This document shows positions 12,950 through 28,942 of a stretch of DNA of 64,000 nt, in pieces. Positions within the stretch are counted from its first letter, which is position 1, and each line of letters opens with the position of its first letter. Location: NCBI RefSeq assembly GCF_027943255.1, contig NC_072896.1, positions 372,001 through 436,000 of the forward strand. The letters are read 5' to 3'. Below the pieces are notes generated by a model that ran no database searches, had not been told where the DNA came from, and saw nothing but the letters and a program-made list of their open reading frames with translations. A program made the position numbers and the translations under genes. The DNA comes from Anastrepha obliqua (Eukaryota; Arthropoda; Insecta; Diptera; Tephritidae).

Positions 12950-13070
12950 AAAAATTAACGCGATTTTTGAGCGACTTCAAACTTATACTTTATTATACTA
13001 AAACTGAATGGGCTGCGAAACTGCATACCCAAATGTTTTTTAAAGATTCTGTTTAAAAAGTTGTAACTTT
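12950..13070 (-). repeat. Unrecognised ~115 bp dispersed repeat, copy 1
   Basis: Read on the minus strand this block aligns with 13803-13925 (minus), 29330-29420 (plus) and 55700-55815 (plus). Shared landmarks in order are CTTTTTAA.CAGA, GGGTATGCAGTTT, GCCCATTCAGTTTTAGTA, AATAAA.T..AAGTT and CGCTCAAAAATCG. The copies are about 65-80% alike by eye. No protein family is recognised, although the minus-strand translations of copies 1 and 2 stay alike. Confidence 0.6.
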
Positions 13071-13802
13071 TCATAACGAATTTCTGAATTCGTTCAATTT
13101 CGTGCAAATATATTTTTATAAAAATTAACGAAAACAATTTCAGCATGAAAAACATTGTGGATACTGTAAAAAGACTTATTTATGTGAGCGCAAATTTGTA
13201 TATAGGAATGTAAAGTTTAGCCTTTATTCGGTGCAAAAACTCATTCTAAGACCCCACAGTGTTTTTACAAGAGGAAAAAGTCGTTTGTTACGTTTTCTTT
13301 TGTAAAAAATTGTTTGTTTAATAAAAATTCATATTTTACTTTAAACTTATATACATACTTTTTTAGCTAAACAAAGTCAGATATAGCAAGAACTATTTAT
13401 AAATTTCGAAAACAAAAAATACTCTAATTTCAAAATGTCAAGAGTCTTTTTACAAAGTCCACCAAGACAATTAATTTAAAAACTTGCATCTAACTTATAC
13501 TCGTATGAGACAAGCGTCTTACTCCTGTTAGATAATTCCCTGGGCAACCCAAAATATGTTCCAGTTAGTCTTTTGTCACGCATGCCAGCAACGAGCTGAT
13601 GAAATGTGAAAAGTTTTACAAAAAAAATATAAAATTGTAATATATCTATATTTCTTAAATCATTTTTTAGCATACTTTGCAACAAACGAATATTTCGTTG
13701 CTATGGTTACGACATAATAATATCAAATTCTGAAATTATAACTGCAGGTATTTGGTAAGACTGTTCCGAATTTATTCCTATCAGGCATATTCTGCGCAAG
13801 AG

Positions 13803-13925
13803 AAATCAATGCGATTTTTGAACCACCTTAAGCTTGCTCTTTATTATACCAAAATTCAATAGGCTGCTACCCTGCCTACCCGGAACTTCTCTAAATATTC
13901 TGATTAAAAAGTTTGAATTTTTTTT
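13803..13925 (-). repeat. Unrecognised ~115 bp dispersed repeat, copy 2
   Basis: Same repeat as 12950-13070, about 850 bp away in the same orientation. It carries the landmarks CTTTTTAATCAGAAT, GCAGCCTATTGAATTTTGGT and TTCAAAAATCGCATTGATT on the minus strand. It is diverged from copy 1, so this is not a recent tandem duplication. Confidence 0.6.
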
Positions 13926-16900
13926 TGTAATTTGCAAAGTTTGTGTTGAAAGCGTTCGTATAGGATTTGGCCTTATCCTTACAACACAAATAAACCGAAA
14001 AAGAAGCACTATTACACATTTTCCACATACATTGGAAAATTTATCTTATGCTTGAATAAACCATAAAACTATATGGACGTGCGTTTTCATTATTTTCATC
14101 TCAATAGTTTGATGATTGATTTGTGTGGTTTTCGAAGGAGCATAAACTTCATAACTTGCGGCTCATAGGGACTTTACAAGTATTTCCGGAGCATTTATTC
14201 TAGAATTTAAAGGAATATTTTAAGCGCTTAAAATGAGTTTTTAAAATATATTTTTTATTGCCCTGCGTACTATTAACTTACTGACAACAGCCGTCAAATT
14301 TAAGGGTTTTGTAAAGCTGACAAAAAGAAATTGTATAGTAACTCCTTGACATATTGAAATTCGTGCGTTTTTGTTTTCGAAACTTTTAAATAATTTTACT
14401 TACTCGATATAATATTTCTTTGGCAGCTATGTAATATAATTTAAAATGCCTTAATAAATAAATTTGATTAAGGCGTGAGTCAGTATTGCTAGCCAGTATA
14501 GATGCCAGTATAGAACTAAAGTTAACTTGTTTCTATTCAAAATCCCAACTTAATCAGAAGAACATCTAACTAAAGAAAGTACGACGCATACACATGCGGG
14601 ATACATAACGGGGCTTTTTGTATTCTCTAATTCGTGGCTAATGACGCATAATTCTTGAGGCGTATGCTAATTTACGAATTCAATCATTTGATCTGTCTAA
14701 TCTACCTTTTGTATTTTAACAATTGAAGTTTTTTCCGTATATTTTTATTGAAGCACCAGATTCACTTGTTTGTGGAAAAAATGTAGCCAAATTTGCTGAA
14801 TATCTTTTTTATTTGCATTTCAAAAATACTTCTTCATTTGTAAGTTACTATTTTCCTCTCTAAAATAAGCTATTTAGTGTGATTAAATATTAAAGTTTGG
14901 TCTTGGTTGTTATTCTAGTTTCCGTTTCGTATCTTTTTATGCTAAGAAGGTAGTTCATTATTCATATTTATGTTCAACCTGTGCTGATGAAGACTTTGTA
15001 AGCACTGGATGCATTTCCTGTAACATTTCAGTTCCTTCTTCAATGAGTCAATTTGTGCGTCAAATTTTCTACCGCTTTTTCTGCTTACAGAAGCTCTCAA
15101 TTCTCACCATCATTTTCTTCATCTGTGATGGACAATCTCAAGAACAAGTTTGAGCTCTTTGACGTTTTCCAAATTATTCCGCTTTGTAACAAACTATTTA
15201 ATATACGACTTTGTATTATTTTATCTATATTTATATATGGATGTGTACTTTTTTTGGCAAATTTCTTAATTTAACTGATTCTTCTCATTCAAATTGTGTT
15301 TTTGTTTATTAAATACATTTCGGTGCCTTGTGGGAATCTGTCAGTTAGATAGTTACTCAATTACGACTGATTTAATCTTACAATTTTATTCGTTGTATTC
15401 GAAAATTATTTGACGCAAGCGTTAATCGCTTCCGAATTTATTGGATTTATATATTAATGTGAGTAGTTCAAATATTGAAGTAAGTTATGTAAATATGCAG
15501 TGTTGAAGGTGTGTATGACCCTAAGAAAATACTTTTGAAACTACAACATTTCGAAACAAATAAACAATTTAAATATAGTGTCTAAAATAATTAATTTCTT
15601 CATCAGTTATAGCTTTTATAGACGAAAAATGAATAAAAAAATTAATACTAAAATTAAAACTAAACAAATATCGGCACAACATTCTTTGCTCACTTAACTT
15701 TCAACTCTATAGGGCCAGATTACATCATCCACTTCTTGTTACCAGTATTCATATCTGATATAAATTATTGAAGGAGAATTTACAATTTGTAGTAATAGTA
15801 TTAAAGAAACCGGCGCTCAATTGAAAAATAATTTTCGAAATTCAGTACGAAAAAAATTTAAACTCACGTTAAACCATAGCTCTTAATAAAAAAACTATAA
15901 AATAGTAACCACTACACACTATGAATATTTAAGTACTTACAGTGCTTTGGTCCAATCGATTGTTATGTATTGTGTGATTTTGAATTTATCAATATGCATG
16001 ACTACTAAAGTCCCTAATGCTATGTGATCGCTTTTCAATATCTGTTAAAGACGCCTGCTCTCTTTTTCAAAATTCCAAATCGTAAGTAATGAAAAAGCTA
16101 ATCTACCGATTGGAAAAACGAAAAGAGATTTTGTAAAAAAGAAAAAAGAACCCAAATGAATAACGGCATACAAGAAACGAATTGAAACAACAAATAACGA
16201 TCAGAATGAGAAATACCAACTCATTTTTAAGAGCACAGATATTAGTTCTACAAGAAAATAAAATCAAGAAAAATTATTAAAAAGACAACGAAGAGTAAAT
16301 AAACAAGATGGTGAAACGATGATTGTTAAACCATTAAAAGTAAAGTATTAAATAAAGGCGTATTTCTGATGATCGGCACTGCGTTAGAAACACTGTGTAA
16401 CCACTTTGACCGCCGTATAATCTTTTTCATTTCTCGTTTCTATAGGGCGTATGCAAATACACCCCAGTATGCAGTTACTTAAACTAATTCTAAAACATGC
16501 TATAGTGCGGCACCCAAGTTCGTTTCCATTGTAACTGTAACGTAGTCTAATTTTAATCTTAGCTACTTTTGACACCAAAAAAGTATTTAAGTTTAATTCA
16601 AATTTAATCAATTAAAACATAGTAATTTCTGTTTGTAAATTTTTATAAACATGTATTATATAACTGGGTAAATTTTATACAATATATATACGTTATTATT
16701 TTATATATACGTAGTTTACATATTCTCGCTGATTTGTATATTTAATTGTATATTTATTCCTCATTTGCTACTACATAATTCATTTTTTTAAATTCATTCC
16801 TTTTCTTTTTTTGTATTTTCCAACAGAGCACTTGAAAAGCAAGAAAAACTATAACATAAATATAAATAAGGAAATTAATCAAAAATTCGAAAATTGTGTA

Positions 16901-19294
16901 GTAATTTAAAGTACTAAGCATTTTATACTCATTTACTTTTTTTCTTGTTGAGTTTTTCAAAACAATAACAAATACAAAATTGAGGCACGTAAAGACTGCT
17001 CTCGGTCAGAAATTCATTTTTCTGCATGAAAAATTTTTACAATCCAGTTGCTTAACGGAGCTTTTTATATACTTTAACGAATCGAGTTTTAGTTTTGCAA
17101 TTGATATCTTCAAAAAATGTGTAGATGTAGCCTTTTTGTTAGCCTCTCGAAATAATTAAATTACTTAGCAACAATGATTAGAAATTTCAAATCAAAATTC
17201 AAGTAAGATTCACATATTTTCTTTATTGTTTTTATTTTAGAAATGAGCGAAACCCCATTTGCAAAGAGTACACATACATAATTCGCTTCTGTTTTTGCTT
17301 TTGCTTTTCAAACACATATGTCTCACATTTAGTTGCGTATAAAATTTAATTTTACTTTATTAGTTATTTAGCTTACGTACACACACATGTTGGTTTTTAT
17401 ATCTCCTTGTTTCAATTTAAGATTACGTGTAAATACTTATATAAAAACGAAGAACGTCATAGTTTGCGAATAGCTTCAACTGTTTAGAGAAAGATTGATT
17501 GATTGATTAGTATATCTATATATGTAAATATAAAGTGCTGTTCGTTCACAACTTGATCATCGAAATATGCAAATTAAGCTAAATATTTTTAAGCTATACT
17601 TTTTCTTATTACGTAAGTACAATGGCGCACATTTTTGAAAGTGACGTTCATACATAGTTATTTAGTGCTACGTGGGAGTTAAAAAGGAATTGAAAAAAAC
17701 CAAGTTGCATGTTTCATAAATAATGCTCACATACTCACTATTTTAAAACTGGCCTGTAGACTTTACTAAAGATTTGTTTATGTGAAACACTTGATATTAT
17801 TCATACGCTTAATGTCACTTTGAAAATCAGGTGAAATTATACAATTTGTTGAAATTAATATTACACATTAAATGGCATAACTGAATTCTCAATATCCAAA
17901 ATTTATAATTGAAACTTTACGAATGCAGCAAAAAGTAAATAAAACTTTTTCGATATAGCCGAAAATTAATATAAACGCATGAGGAATATGAAATAAGACA
18001 CATTTATATGTGGCATAAAAAATGATCTGCTGCGTATTTCTATATCGGGTCAAAAGCTCGTAAATAACGTAGAGCATTTGTTTAAAGCTCAAAACGACAT
18101 TTCTGAGTCATTAGTTAATTTAAGTCGTCTATTTTCTGTCTCTTCCGATCGTTAAAATGGAATATACTGTGCTTTTTCCTTAATTTCGAGACATTTCTCG
18201 AAACTTGCCAAACCTAAGAAACACTGAAATCGTTATAATTAAACATTATTTTAAGTTCTGTGAGAAATAAGCATTTCACATTAAAAATGTACAATCTTGC
18301 TTAGCTCAACTTAATATCTATTCTACAACTCAGCTGAAAATTAAAAATGTTTATTATTGTATTTCGCTTTACTTCCCAGTATCGGAATTCGTATTCATTT
18401 GTAATTATCTTTAAAAAAAAACGTTGCCAATTTACAGCCCTCGAGAAACTTGCTAAAAACTTTTGTTTAAAACTGCATATTGGAAATTATTTAAAACGAT
18501 TTTAAGCTTCACCGAATTTTATAAAAAAGTTATACGCATATTAAATTTTAATATACCTTTTGCGATAGTGACCCTTATGCTAGCGCTTTGTCTCCACAAA
18601 ATTTGCACAAGTACATTATTTCTTCCAGAATATTTCTAAAAAATATTATGGAGTTTGATATTGAATTTTTAAAAGATAGTATTATGAAAATTTTCAAAAA
18701 ACTTGAAAGCTGCAAATACTTAAAAAAATGTGTTTATTATCAAATTCATATTCCGACTGTTTAACGTTCAATTAAAAAAAAATTCAGCATTCCAAAGTGC
18801 CATTCCAAATTAAATTTAAACTAACCATCAACCAAAAACCGTAACAAAATTTTTTTTCGAATAACTGAAAATTATTTTAACTGTTGTGAGAGATATCAAA
18901 CAAACGCGTTTGAGGAGCTTAAGACTACGTAAGGGTAATAATGCTGGCAATTAAACATTTTTTCTTTTTGTAATAAGAACTGTAAATTAGGCATTCAACA
19001 ATAAATATAACAGTAAATATAACCCCGTGGCATCCAAATAGAACGCACTCTTGAAAAGAGCGAGCTGCGGATGATATCTAAATGAAATAATTTATCTAAG
19101 CGTTAATTCCCAAATTCAGCAAAGCAATTCTATTATCTCGCTAAATATTGCTTGCACGCAATAAATATAACTTATCGTTAAAGAAACATTAACATAAATG
19201 TTTAAAATTCAAAAACTTAATTTTGTTAATAATCGATTAGCATTTTGCACTTAAAACTATTAAAGAAACCTTAAAAAAGCAAATGAAGTGTAAC

Positions 19295-20212
19295 TTAGAA
19301 GAACCAATTCGAATAGGGTAAGAGAGAAGATAATGAATTTTTTGCCGCTGCCGCTGCTGCTGCTGCCGCAGCTGCTTGGGCTGCGCGGGTATTGCTGCTG
19401 GCCGTACTCGCAAAATTGCTACTACCTGCTCCACCGCCGCGTCCCCGCTGATGTTGTTGTTGCTGCTGCGCTTGCTGTTGTACTGCGGCAGCTGCTGCGC
19501 TGCTCGCCGCAACGCTCGTCAGCAATTGTGCAAATTCCTGTTGCATCTGCAAACGCTGCTGCAGAAGTTCGAAGTGATTGCGTGGCTTGTTGTAAATAAA
19601 TTTGCTGGCCGTTTTGATCAGCGCCTGTGTTTGCGGTTGTGTAGGTAATGGGCTACGACCTGACGCTGATGCAGTACCTGCTTGCTGACTTCCGCCGCTG
19701 CTACCGAATGCGCCAAGTGATGCAGCAGCAGCTGCATTTGCTAAAGTTGCTGCTGCAACGGCGGCAGCCGCTGCCTGTTGCTGTGTCTGAGGTGGTGGTA
19801 AGTTCAGTAAGGATTGCAAGTCGGTTGCTCGAGCTGCTGCAGTCGCTGTTGGTACTAGCTGTGTTTTACGATTGACCTGTTGCTGATGCTGCTGCTGTTG
19901 CTGTTGCCGGTTACCGTTATTGCGCTGACTGCTGTTGTTGCTGTTGGTGTTATGTTTGTTGTTATTGTTAGTGTTGTTGTCGTTCGGTTTACGGCTACCA
20001 CTACCACCGCCATTCAAATGCATCAACATCAATTCAGTGCTGTTATGGGAGTTGAAACTGAAACTGGTGGTGGTTGTGGTTGTGGTGGTTGTGGTGTTCT
20101 TGTTCTTGTTGGTGGTGTTGGAATTGAACAGGGAGGGTGGTGTCGGTGTTGTTGTAAGGTTTATTGTATTGGTGGCGGTGGCATTCATAACAGCAGTTAG
20201 TTTCGTTAATAA
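19295..20212 (-). CDS. In-frame 305-codon open extension after the Rbp9 stop (candidate readthrough region)
   Basis: The Rbp9 stop codon TAA occupies 20213-20215. The next 305 codons in the same frame are open, ending at a stop at 19295. Eight codons follow the TAA before the first ATG (20188), so this could be either a readthrough tail or a separate frame. The predicted peptide has a Thr/Asn-rich start, a Gln-rich block, Ala runs, and less repetitive stretches: an LQSLLNLPP segment, an amphipathic HFELLQQRLQMQQEFAQLLT helix near the middle and the end LSSLLPYSNWFF. There is no acceptor AG between the stop and the ATG, so simple exon skipping does not explain it. CAG/GCN repeats can keep frames open by chance, and other frames are open over parts of this region too, so translation is not proven. 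If read through, the protein would be about 700 aa. Confidence 0.45.
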   Translation of the reverse strand, partial: LLTKLTAVMNATATNTINLTTTPTPPSLFNSNTTNKNKNTTTTTTTTTTSFSFNSHNSTELMLMHLNGGGSGSRKPNDNNTNNNNKHNTNSNNSSQRNNGNRQQQQQQHQQQVNRKTQLVPTATAAARATDLQSLLNLPPPQTQQQAAAAAVAAATLANAAAAASLGAFGSSGGSQQAGTASASGRSPLPTQPQTQALIKTASKFIYNKPRNHFELLQQRLQMQQEFAQLLTSVAASSAAAAAVQQQAQQQQQHQRGRGGGAGSSNFASTASSNTRAAQAAAAAAAAAAAKNSLSSLLPYSNWFF

Positions 20213-22676
<2,464 letters not shown>

Positions 22677-22679
22677 TTA

Positions 22680-23769
22680 GATACACAAAATAGTTATTTG
22701 AAAATTGTGGTTTTCGTTCCGAACAGAATACAAAAAGATAGCACAGAAATGAAGAAAAGATATTTGAACAAATTATGTTGGATTGAAATTCCGTGAGAAT
22801 ATTTCTAGCAAAAACGTTTAAGTCAAAAATATGTGATATTAAAATTTAAGTTTTTAACTATGATTGTCTTTGAAAAAGTAAATGTTCTAGTTTTGTTTGT
22901 TTTCACTGGCTCGAGTATAATACTGTTTGTTAGTTTCTTAATTCCTTTCACGATTTATAAGTTGACATCGATTGTAGACGCAAAAGTGCAGCGCTGAAAA
23001 TAAATTAAAATTATGATGAATTGTTAAAACAATAATAGGGCATTCGCATAACCAAAAACAGACAGAGAGCGCAAAAGTTTCATTAAAATAGGTTTCAGCG
23101 AATACCAATTCATTCACACTGCTTTTAGTTACACCAATTTCGTGTAATCTATTTGGGCTATTTACCTGTTTTAATCACGAAAAACAGTCATTGCTTCACA
23201 CTTCTACTTTTTTTTTATAAATTTGCAAAGGTGGGTATAGCAAGACTTTAAATTTACAAAAAAGTTGTATTCCCCTTTTGCTTTGTAAATAGTATTTGGT
23301 TATTACTATATGTTACTTAAGTATACGTGGCTTCTTTTTTTACTTTTTTTATGCAAATATCCCTACATGCAGTTATTGTTTCACACGCGAAATCTTCAAC
23401 GTCATACACTACCAGTTCATTTGTTGATTTAACTGAAAGTAAGAAGTAAAATATGGATTTAGTTTACATACCTACATTTGAGATATTAAGTGATTCAATT
23501 AATGGAAATGAATTCGATCGCTGAATGTAGCTAAATGTTTAATTTATGAAAAGCTTCAGAATTAAAATAAATTTTGGGAAATGCTTAATCCGACAAAGAG
23601 TGGAAGTTTACAATAAAAAAATTAAAAAAAATTATTAAAATAAGAACATTTTTGATTTTGCTAATGACATGAAACTCAAGATTAGTACAAAGCACTCGCA
23701 GAAAACTGTATCAATATGTCATGGAAAAGACATGCATCGAGCCCAAAACTCAATTCAATACTAAAAACT
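22680..23769. other. Region 5' of the Rbp9 start codon
   Basis: This should contain Rbp9 5' UTR or an intron leading to 5' UTR exons, because transcription runs right to left. No splice site, TATA box or initiator could be assigned with confidence. Confidence 0.35.
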
Positions 23770-23905
23770 GCCCTGGCCGAAAGGTTTACGCGTGACTAAT
23801 ATTCGGTTGCCCAGTGTTCGCAATGAAACTGTAGATCTTTCCATTTGTAGAACAACACAAAGGCGCACATCACAAATTAGATAGTGGTTCGGTCAAAACC
23901 TACCG
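23770..23905 (+). repeat. Degraded, internally deleted SINE copy
   Basis: The head remnant CTGGCCGAAAGG..TACGCGTGACTAATATTCGG is joined directly to 3'-body sequence (GAAACTGTAGATCTTTCCAT, GAACAACAC, CACAAATTAG, GGTCAAAACC). The central part of the SINE is missing. It lies just upstream of, and opposite to, the next copy. Confidence 0.65.
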
Positions 23906-23918
23906 AATAATTCCGCAC

Positions 23919-24292
23919 CAATTATCTATATTATTATTTTATATATACCATATATATATTGTATATAGATATAATTGGCGCGTACACCCTTTTTGGGTCT
24001 TTGGCCGAGCTCCTCCTCGTATTTGTGGTGTGCGACTTGATGTTGTTCCTCAAAAGGAGGGACCTACAGTTTCCAGCCGACTTCGAACTCCAGATATTTT
24101 TATGAGGAGCTTTTTCATGGCAGAAATAGAATCGGAGGTTTGCCATTGCCTGCCGAGGGGCGACCGCTATTAGAAAAATGTGTTTCTTAATTTTGGTGTT
24201 TTCACCGAGATTCGAACCGACGTTCTCTCAGTGAATTCCGAATGGTAGTCACGCACAAACCCATTCGGCTACGGCGGCCAATTATTTATAGA
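23919..24292 (-). repeat. tRNA-derived SINE, full-length copy with TSD
   Basis: SINE in minus orientation with a long TATA tail (23930-23970), body 23972-24278 and head GGCTACGGCGGCC. The flanks carry CCAATTATCTATA (23919) and CCAATTATTTATA (24279). The part outside the head forms an 11-12 bp target duplication with one mismatch. Confidence 0.83.
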
Positions 24293-25236
24293 AGTATAAA
24301 TGTCGAAGATCATTGACAAAAATCTCTGCCTCACTGCACCACATACCTTCAAACAAATTGCAAACCCATTGAAAAAAAACCATGTTCAATTATCTCTGAA
24401 TTTTGCTTTATAATAAAAATTAATATTTTTGATTAATTGTAGAATATATGCAACTGAATCTAGTGGCCCTGCAATAACTGGCTATTTTATGAATAGTTTG
24501 TCGTTTTGGATTATCCCCAAAACATTAATCTTTACGAGTCAAACCTAGCAGAGTCCAATCGCTGCATCGAGGCAGTCAATTTTAGCAATTGGACGATTGA
24601 TAGAAGAGATGTATAACATCGTACGCAAACTCCATCTCCAAAAATGGGTAATTGTGTGTCAGAAATAGAAATGACGTTGACAGAAGTATTTCCGAAAAAG
24701 AGCTAATTATTCCACCATTCCGAAATCGTCATCAGACTGGGACTCTACGGATGCATTCTTCTTGACAATCACGTCCGAATTTCCCCGATCACAAAATACA
24801 GCAATTTTGTTTGTTTACATAGCCTGCTTGATGAAAATATATCATCTCCGGCACTTCTTTCAGTAAATAAATTGTTCGGAAGAATGTTTTCAATATATTC
24901 AAGCTTAAAGCGTCTCGTTCATAGCAGCTATTTTGCTGATCTTCAGCAATTTCTTACTGGCCTATTCTATGTGTGAAGTAAGTACGGGCTGGTTTGAGTT
25001 GCACTCATAACCGCTTGTATTGTATATGAAATTCTGGCAACTTTGGTAGAAGTATAGCGTTATAACTGTCAACAATTCGCCCGATGCTGCCCTAAAGTCT
25101 TCTAAATCAGCATCATAAAAATTTTATTTGCACGATTGCTTCATTCTTGTCGTTGTCATTATCAATAGTAAATTACCGTCAATATCGAAATAATATACGA
25201 AAATATAATATTTATAGAAGTATTCACCTTGACCTA
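24293..25236. other. Intergenic DNA, nothing recognised
   Basis: The block at 24530-25010 is less AT-rich than its surroundings and may be a decayed transposon, but no frame or motif supports a family call. Confidence 0.3.
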
Positions 25237-25457
25237 TATAATTGGCGATTACACCCTTTTTGGGGTATTTGGCCGATATATAGTATGATATTTTTTATGA
25301 GGAGCTTTTTCATGACAGACGGAGGTTTGCCATTGCCTGCCGAAGGGCGACCGCTATTAGAAAAAAATGTTCTTCATTTTGGTGTTTCCGAACCTACGTT
25401 CTCTCTGAATTCCGAATGCTAGTCACGCACCAACCCATTCAGCTACGGCGGCCGCCG
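25237..25457 (-). repeat. tRNA-derived SINE, internally deleted copy
   Basis: The 3' end ATTGGCGATTACACCCTTTTTGG and the head GGCTACGGCGGCC are present. About 80-90 bp of the body between GGCCGA and TTTTTTATGAGGAGC is missing, and a further short deletion removes part of the B-box region. Confidence 0.8.
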
Positions 25458-28346
25458 CTTCAGAAAAGTATCAGTTTAGTATTTGCAACAGGGTGAAAGT
25501 GATGGACTACTGGCGATTTTATTACGTGCCTCGAGCAAACCCTACGCTTATATAACCCCCTCCTAACCAACTTAGGAATAACTTTACACAATTTTTAGTT
25601 CTTGTAGATTTCGTTCGAATGACGTCATAAATGTTGATGTGACTATGAATCTGATGGAGCTATCGTAACAGTGACTACTCCCACGTTTTGATGAGAGAGC
25701 ACCTCGGTAGTTATCATAATTTATTAGAAGTATATATAACATCGCCATGATTTCGGTTGTTGCATTGCCCCTATTTCACCTCCTTACAAATAAAGAGTTT
25801 AAAAACAAAAATTTTTTTTTTTTGTTTTGCATTTTACGTAAAATACTAATCGTAGGTCATGTGGCGATCTACCGCAAGGTGAGCAAAATATTCGACGGCT
25901 TACTTTAAAAGAATTTAAAGCAATGAACTGCGGAGGACGATAAAATTCTTAAATATTCACGCCAGCTCGTGCACATAAATTTAAAATGGGTAAGTGCGGA
26001 AATAATGTTCGCTTCAGATTTGAAATGACGTTCAGACACCAAAGGGGGTCCATAATTGAGGTAATAATCAAATCCGCCAAAAAAGATTACATCTCGGTTC
26101 GTATATATGTACATCAATTTTTATTCAATAACAGGAGTGATTGCGAATAGAAAATTTAAAAAACTGGTCAAGAGTTGCAGCAGCTTAAAAAAATTATGTG
26201 AACAAAGAAATTGAGTGTTTCGGTAATTTTGCCAAGTATTATATTATTCACCTAGATTTTCTTCTCTAGTTTATCAACTGATTTTAGTAATATTTCGGTT
26301 ACGCTTTGGAATTTTTCATTGTCGTCCGTCCATATGGATGTTTAATATACATATATATACGCATATTTCTCTAACAACTAAACGAATGATACTAGTAAAC
26401 CCGCGAAAAAATATAAAGTAGAGAACTATTTTAGTGTCTATAGTGTCGAAAATGACATGAAAAAACAGTGGCTGCAACCTAAACACAATTCATCGATAAT
26501 AAACACACCAAACATAACAAAAATATAGTAAGTATTTTTAGAACACGCGTGGTATACCAGCGCACCCAACATATGTACAAGCATACATAAATATTCATCC
26601 CCTTGCTAATGTGGTAGGAATTGAAAGATCGGAAACAAAGTTGGAAACTCAAAAAACACAAGAAAAAGTACACAACAGCTGATTTAGTTTATTTTCAATT
26701 ATATGTTTCAAGAATAAATTTTCTAAAGAAAAAACTCGTTGGCAAAAATAAAAAATAAAGGAAATAGATGCGCATGTGGTGGTGCAGTGGAGGCTAAATG
26801 ATGTTGGCAATAGTGTTTCTTATGATAAGTGAGCGGCAAGAGCATTTGACTCGACCGGCGCTGCTCAGCTAGTAAAACCATTCCCCCCAACCGGGAGATA
26901 TCATGACTTGCCGAACATATGTTAAAATATAGACTGACTGGTGTGTATTTATGGATAGACTACAAGCGCATATTTTTAGCCGACTTCCTTAAGTTTTCGA
27001 CACAAATGGATTTGTTGTTGTCGCAGAGAATTTTTTCGATATGATTTTTGACTCTTGCACACGTAAATGCAGTGTCATGCATTGCACTTTTGCACTATTT
27101 GAACTTTTATTGTATAAGAATTTATGCCGCAAAATAGCTTTCGGTCTTTATTTGATCTATGTCGCTCTTCGGCCGAGGCTTTTATTGGCTTTGCGTCCCC
27201 TCGGTTTGTATCAACTTCTGCTTGCAATAATTAAATAAACAAAAATTAAATTTCCAATATGTATGTAGGTACATATGTACATATATTGCCTGGTTACTAC
27301 CTCTTTTATTTTCTTTTTATAATAATTTATAATTATAATAATTTTTTTTATAATCCAATTTAAGCAGTTCTTCGCACATACGAGCACAAATCTGAAATAA
27401 GTACCTACATATGTACATATACATATGTATCTATGTAGGTATTTAGGTGGAAAACAGACAAATTAAGCAAAGGTGCATAGCAGAAAATATTTTCGCAATT
27501 TTCCACTTTCAAAAGATGAATTCGGCAAATTTTTTTTCGGTTACGAAACACATTTGAGGTGGACATAGAATACCAAAGTGTTTTTGGACTGACGCAATCT
27601 ACTCTATATTATTTTAATTGAAACAGTTGAGTTCACAGTGTCTATTTGTGATATTACGTATATAATGAAGAGAATTACTTTTTACTTTATTCCTGTATAT
27701 GCGTATTCGCCGTATTTGCTGATGTTTTTGTTGGTTTTGTAGAAAAGCGAACACAAAAAACCGGATCAGAACTGAACACAAATTAATTTTAGAATTTTTT
27801 TAGAGTTTTTTTGATTTATAATTTTTTTCTGGTTTGTTTTTCTTGTATATATGATAAAAACCGAACGAAACTAAAATGCAGAACGCAAACCCAAATGAAA
27901 TTAAGGAAAAAATCAACTGAAAGTAGAAAAGAACGCGTTCCTTCCTTCAACTCAACTGAACGGAAATAAACTAAAAGCCCCTAGTGAAAACTTTGAAACA
28001 GAATTATGTATTGACATGGGGGATATTGCAGAGAAATTCAACACATTTGCTGTAGTAAAATAGTTTGAGAGGCATTTTAGACGTTCATATACAAATGTAA
28101 CGAATATCAATGTGGACTGAGAGTCATTGAACTACTGAAAATATATTTATTATTACTGCGCAGGCTCAAAGGAAATGTGACAAATCAAGAGAGGTAGGAG
28201 ATAAACAAAAAAAACCGCATCGGGAGAGCCATCTTGTAGGGTGTTTAACAATTTACGGAGAATTAAAGCCAAAATGAAGAGTTGTGTATCTAATTTTCAC
28301 ATGCGATTTCAAAACGTTATCCTATTCAAAATGAAAACTTTTATCT
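25458..28346. other. AT-rich intergenic DNA, nothing recognised
   Basis: No supported gene. Palindromic CATATGTA/TACATATG runs occur near 26345-26365, 27260-27285 and 27400-27440; the last forms a near-perfect 40-bp palindrome framed by TACCTACAT and ATGTAGGTA. Confidence 0.4.
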
Positions 28347-28942
28347 TTAAGGGGACCCGGTGGTCAAGAATTTTCAAAAAATTGATTTTTGTTTTTGATA
28401 TTTCGAAAGAATAGGCTTTTAGGAATATACTGTCAAGTTTTTGGAAGAATATTCCCAGTATTTTCGATTCTACAGCCGTTTTAGCAGGTAGAGTCAAATT
28501 CGTCAAGCGACCACTCTCAAAACTTTAAGCTCAATTATCTCAAAACTACTTTTTTCGGCCAGGTGTTATCAAAAAAAAAACTATGCAACCGAATCGTCTG
28601 AAATTTTAATATGTTGTTCACAACATCAATGGCTACCGCAGAAAAAACCGATTTTTAGAGTGTCAAATTCAAAACCGCGCCATTTTGTCAGATTTTTTCT
28701 CATTCCAGTACGGGACATAGCTACAGTCATACTGAATAATTTTTTTGAATTTTGTTTTTCAGATAAATAGAAGAGCCAAAATAGACAACATCGTCAAAGG
28801 TCCAATTTTTCATTTTTGAATGTAAAAGAAGTTAAATAAAAAGCCTAAAAACTTTAAAAATCGTTTTTCAGATTTTTTATTTAAAAAAAAATTCTTGAAA
28901 ATACCCTAAATTTTCGAGCTCTTGACCACCGGGACTCCTTAA
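28347..28942. mobile_element. TTAA-flanked MITE, family A
   Basis: Inverted ends GGGGACCCGGTGGTCAAGA (from 28351) and, inverted, GGAGTCCCGGTGGTCAAGA (up to 28938). Each is bordered by TTAA (28347-28350 and 28939-28942). The 588-bp interior is AT-rich with long A and T runs and has no transposase. The TTAA target fits piggyBac-type insertion, but the ends do not show the classic piggyBac CCC start, so the superfamily is an inference. Confidence 0.78.

Larger units (their letters stand above)
9851..19294. other. Long AT-rich region downstream of Rbp9; part is probably 3' UTR
   Basis: No convincing gene on either strand over more than 9 kb. Short frames (for example 10011-10208 and 11243-11488) lack family resemblance and any splice or repeat context. 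The part nearest the coding sequence is likely Rbp9 3' UTR, since ELAV-family genes in flies are known for long 3' UTRs, but no unambiguous poly(A) site could be fixed. Two copies of an unrecognised dispersed repeat lie at 12950-13070 and 13803-13925 and are listed separately. Confidence 0.4.
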
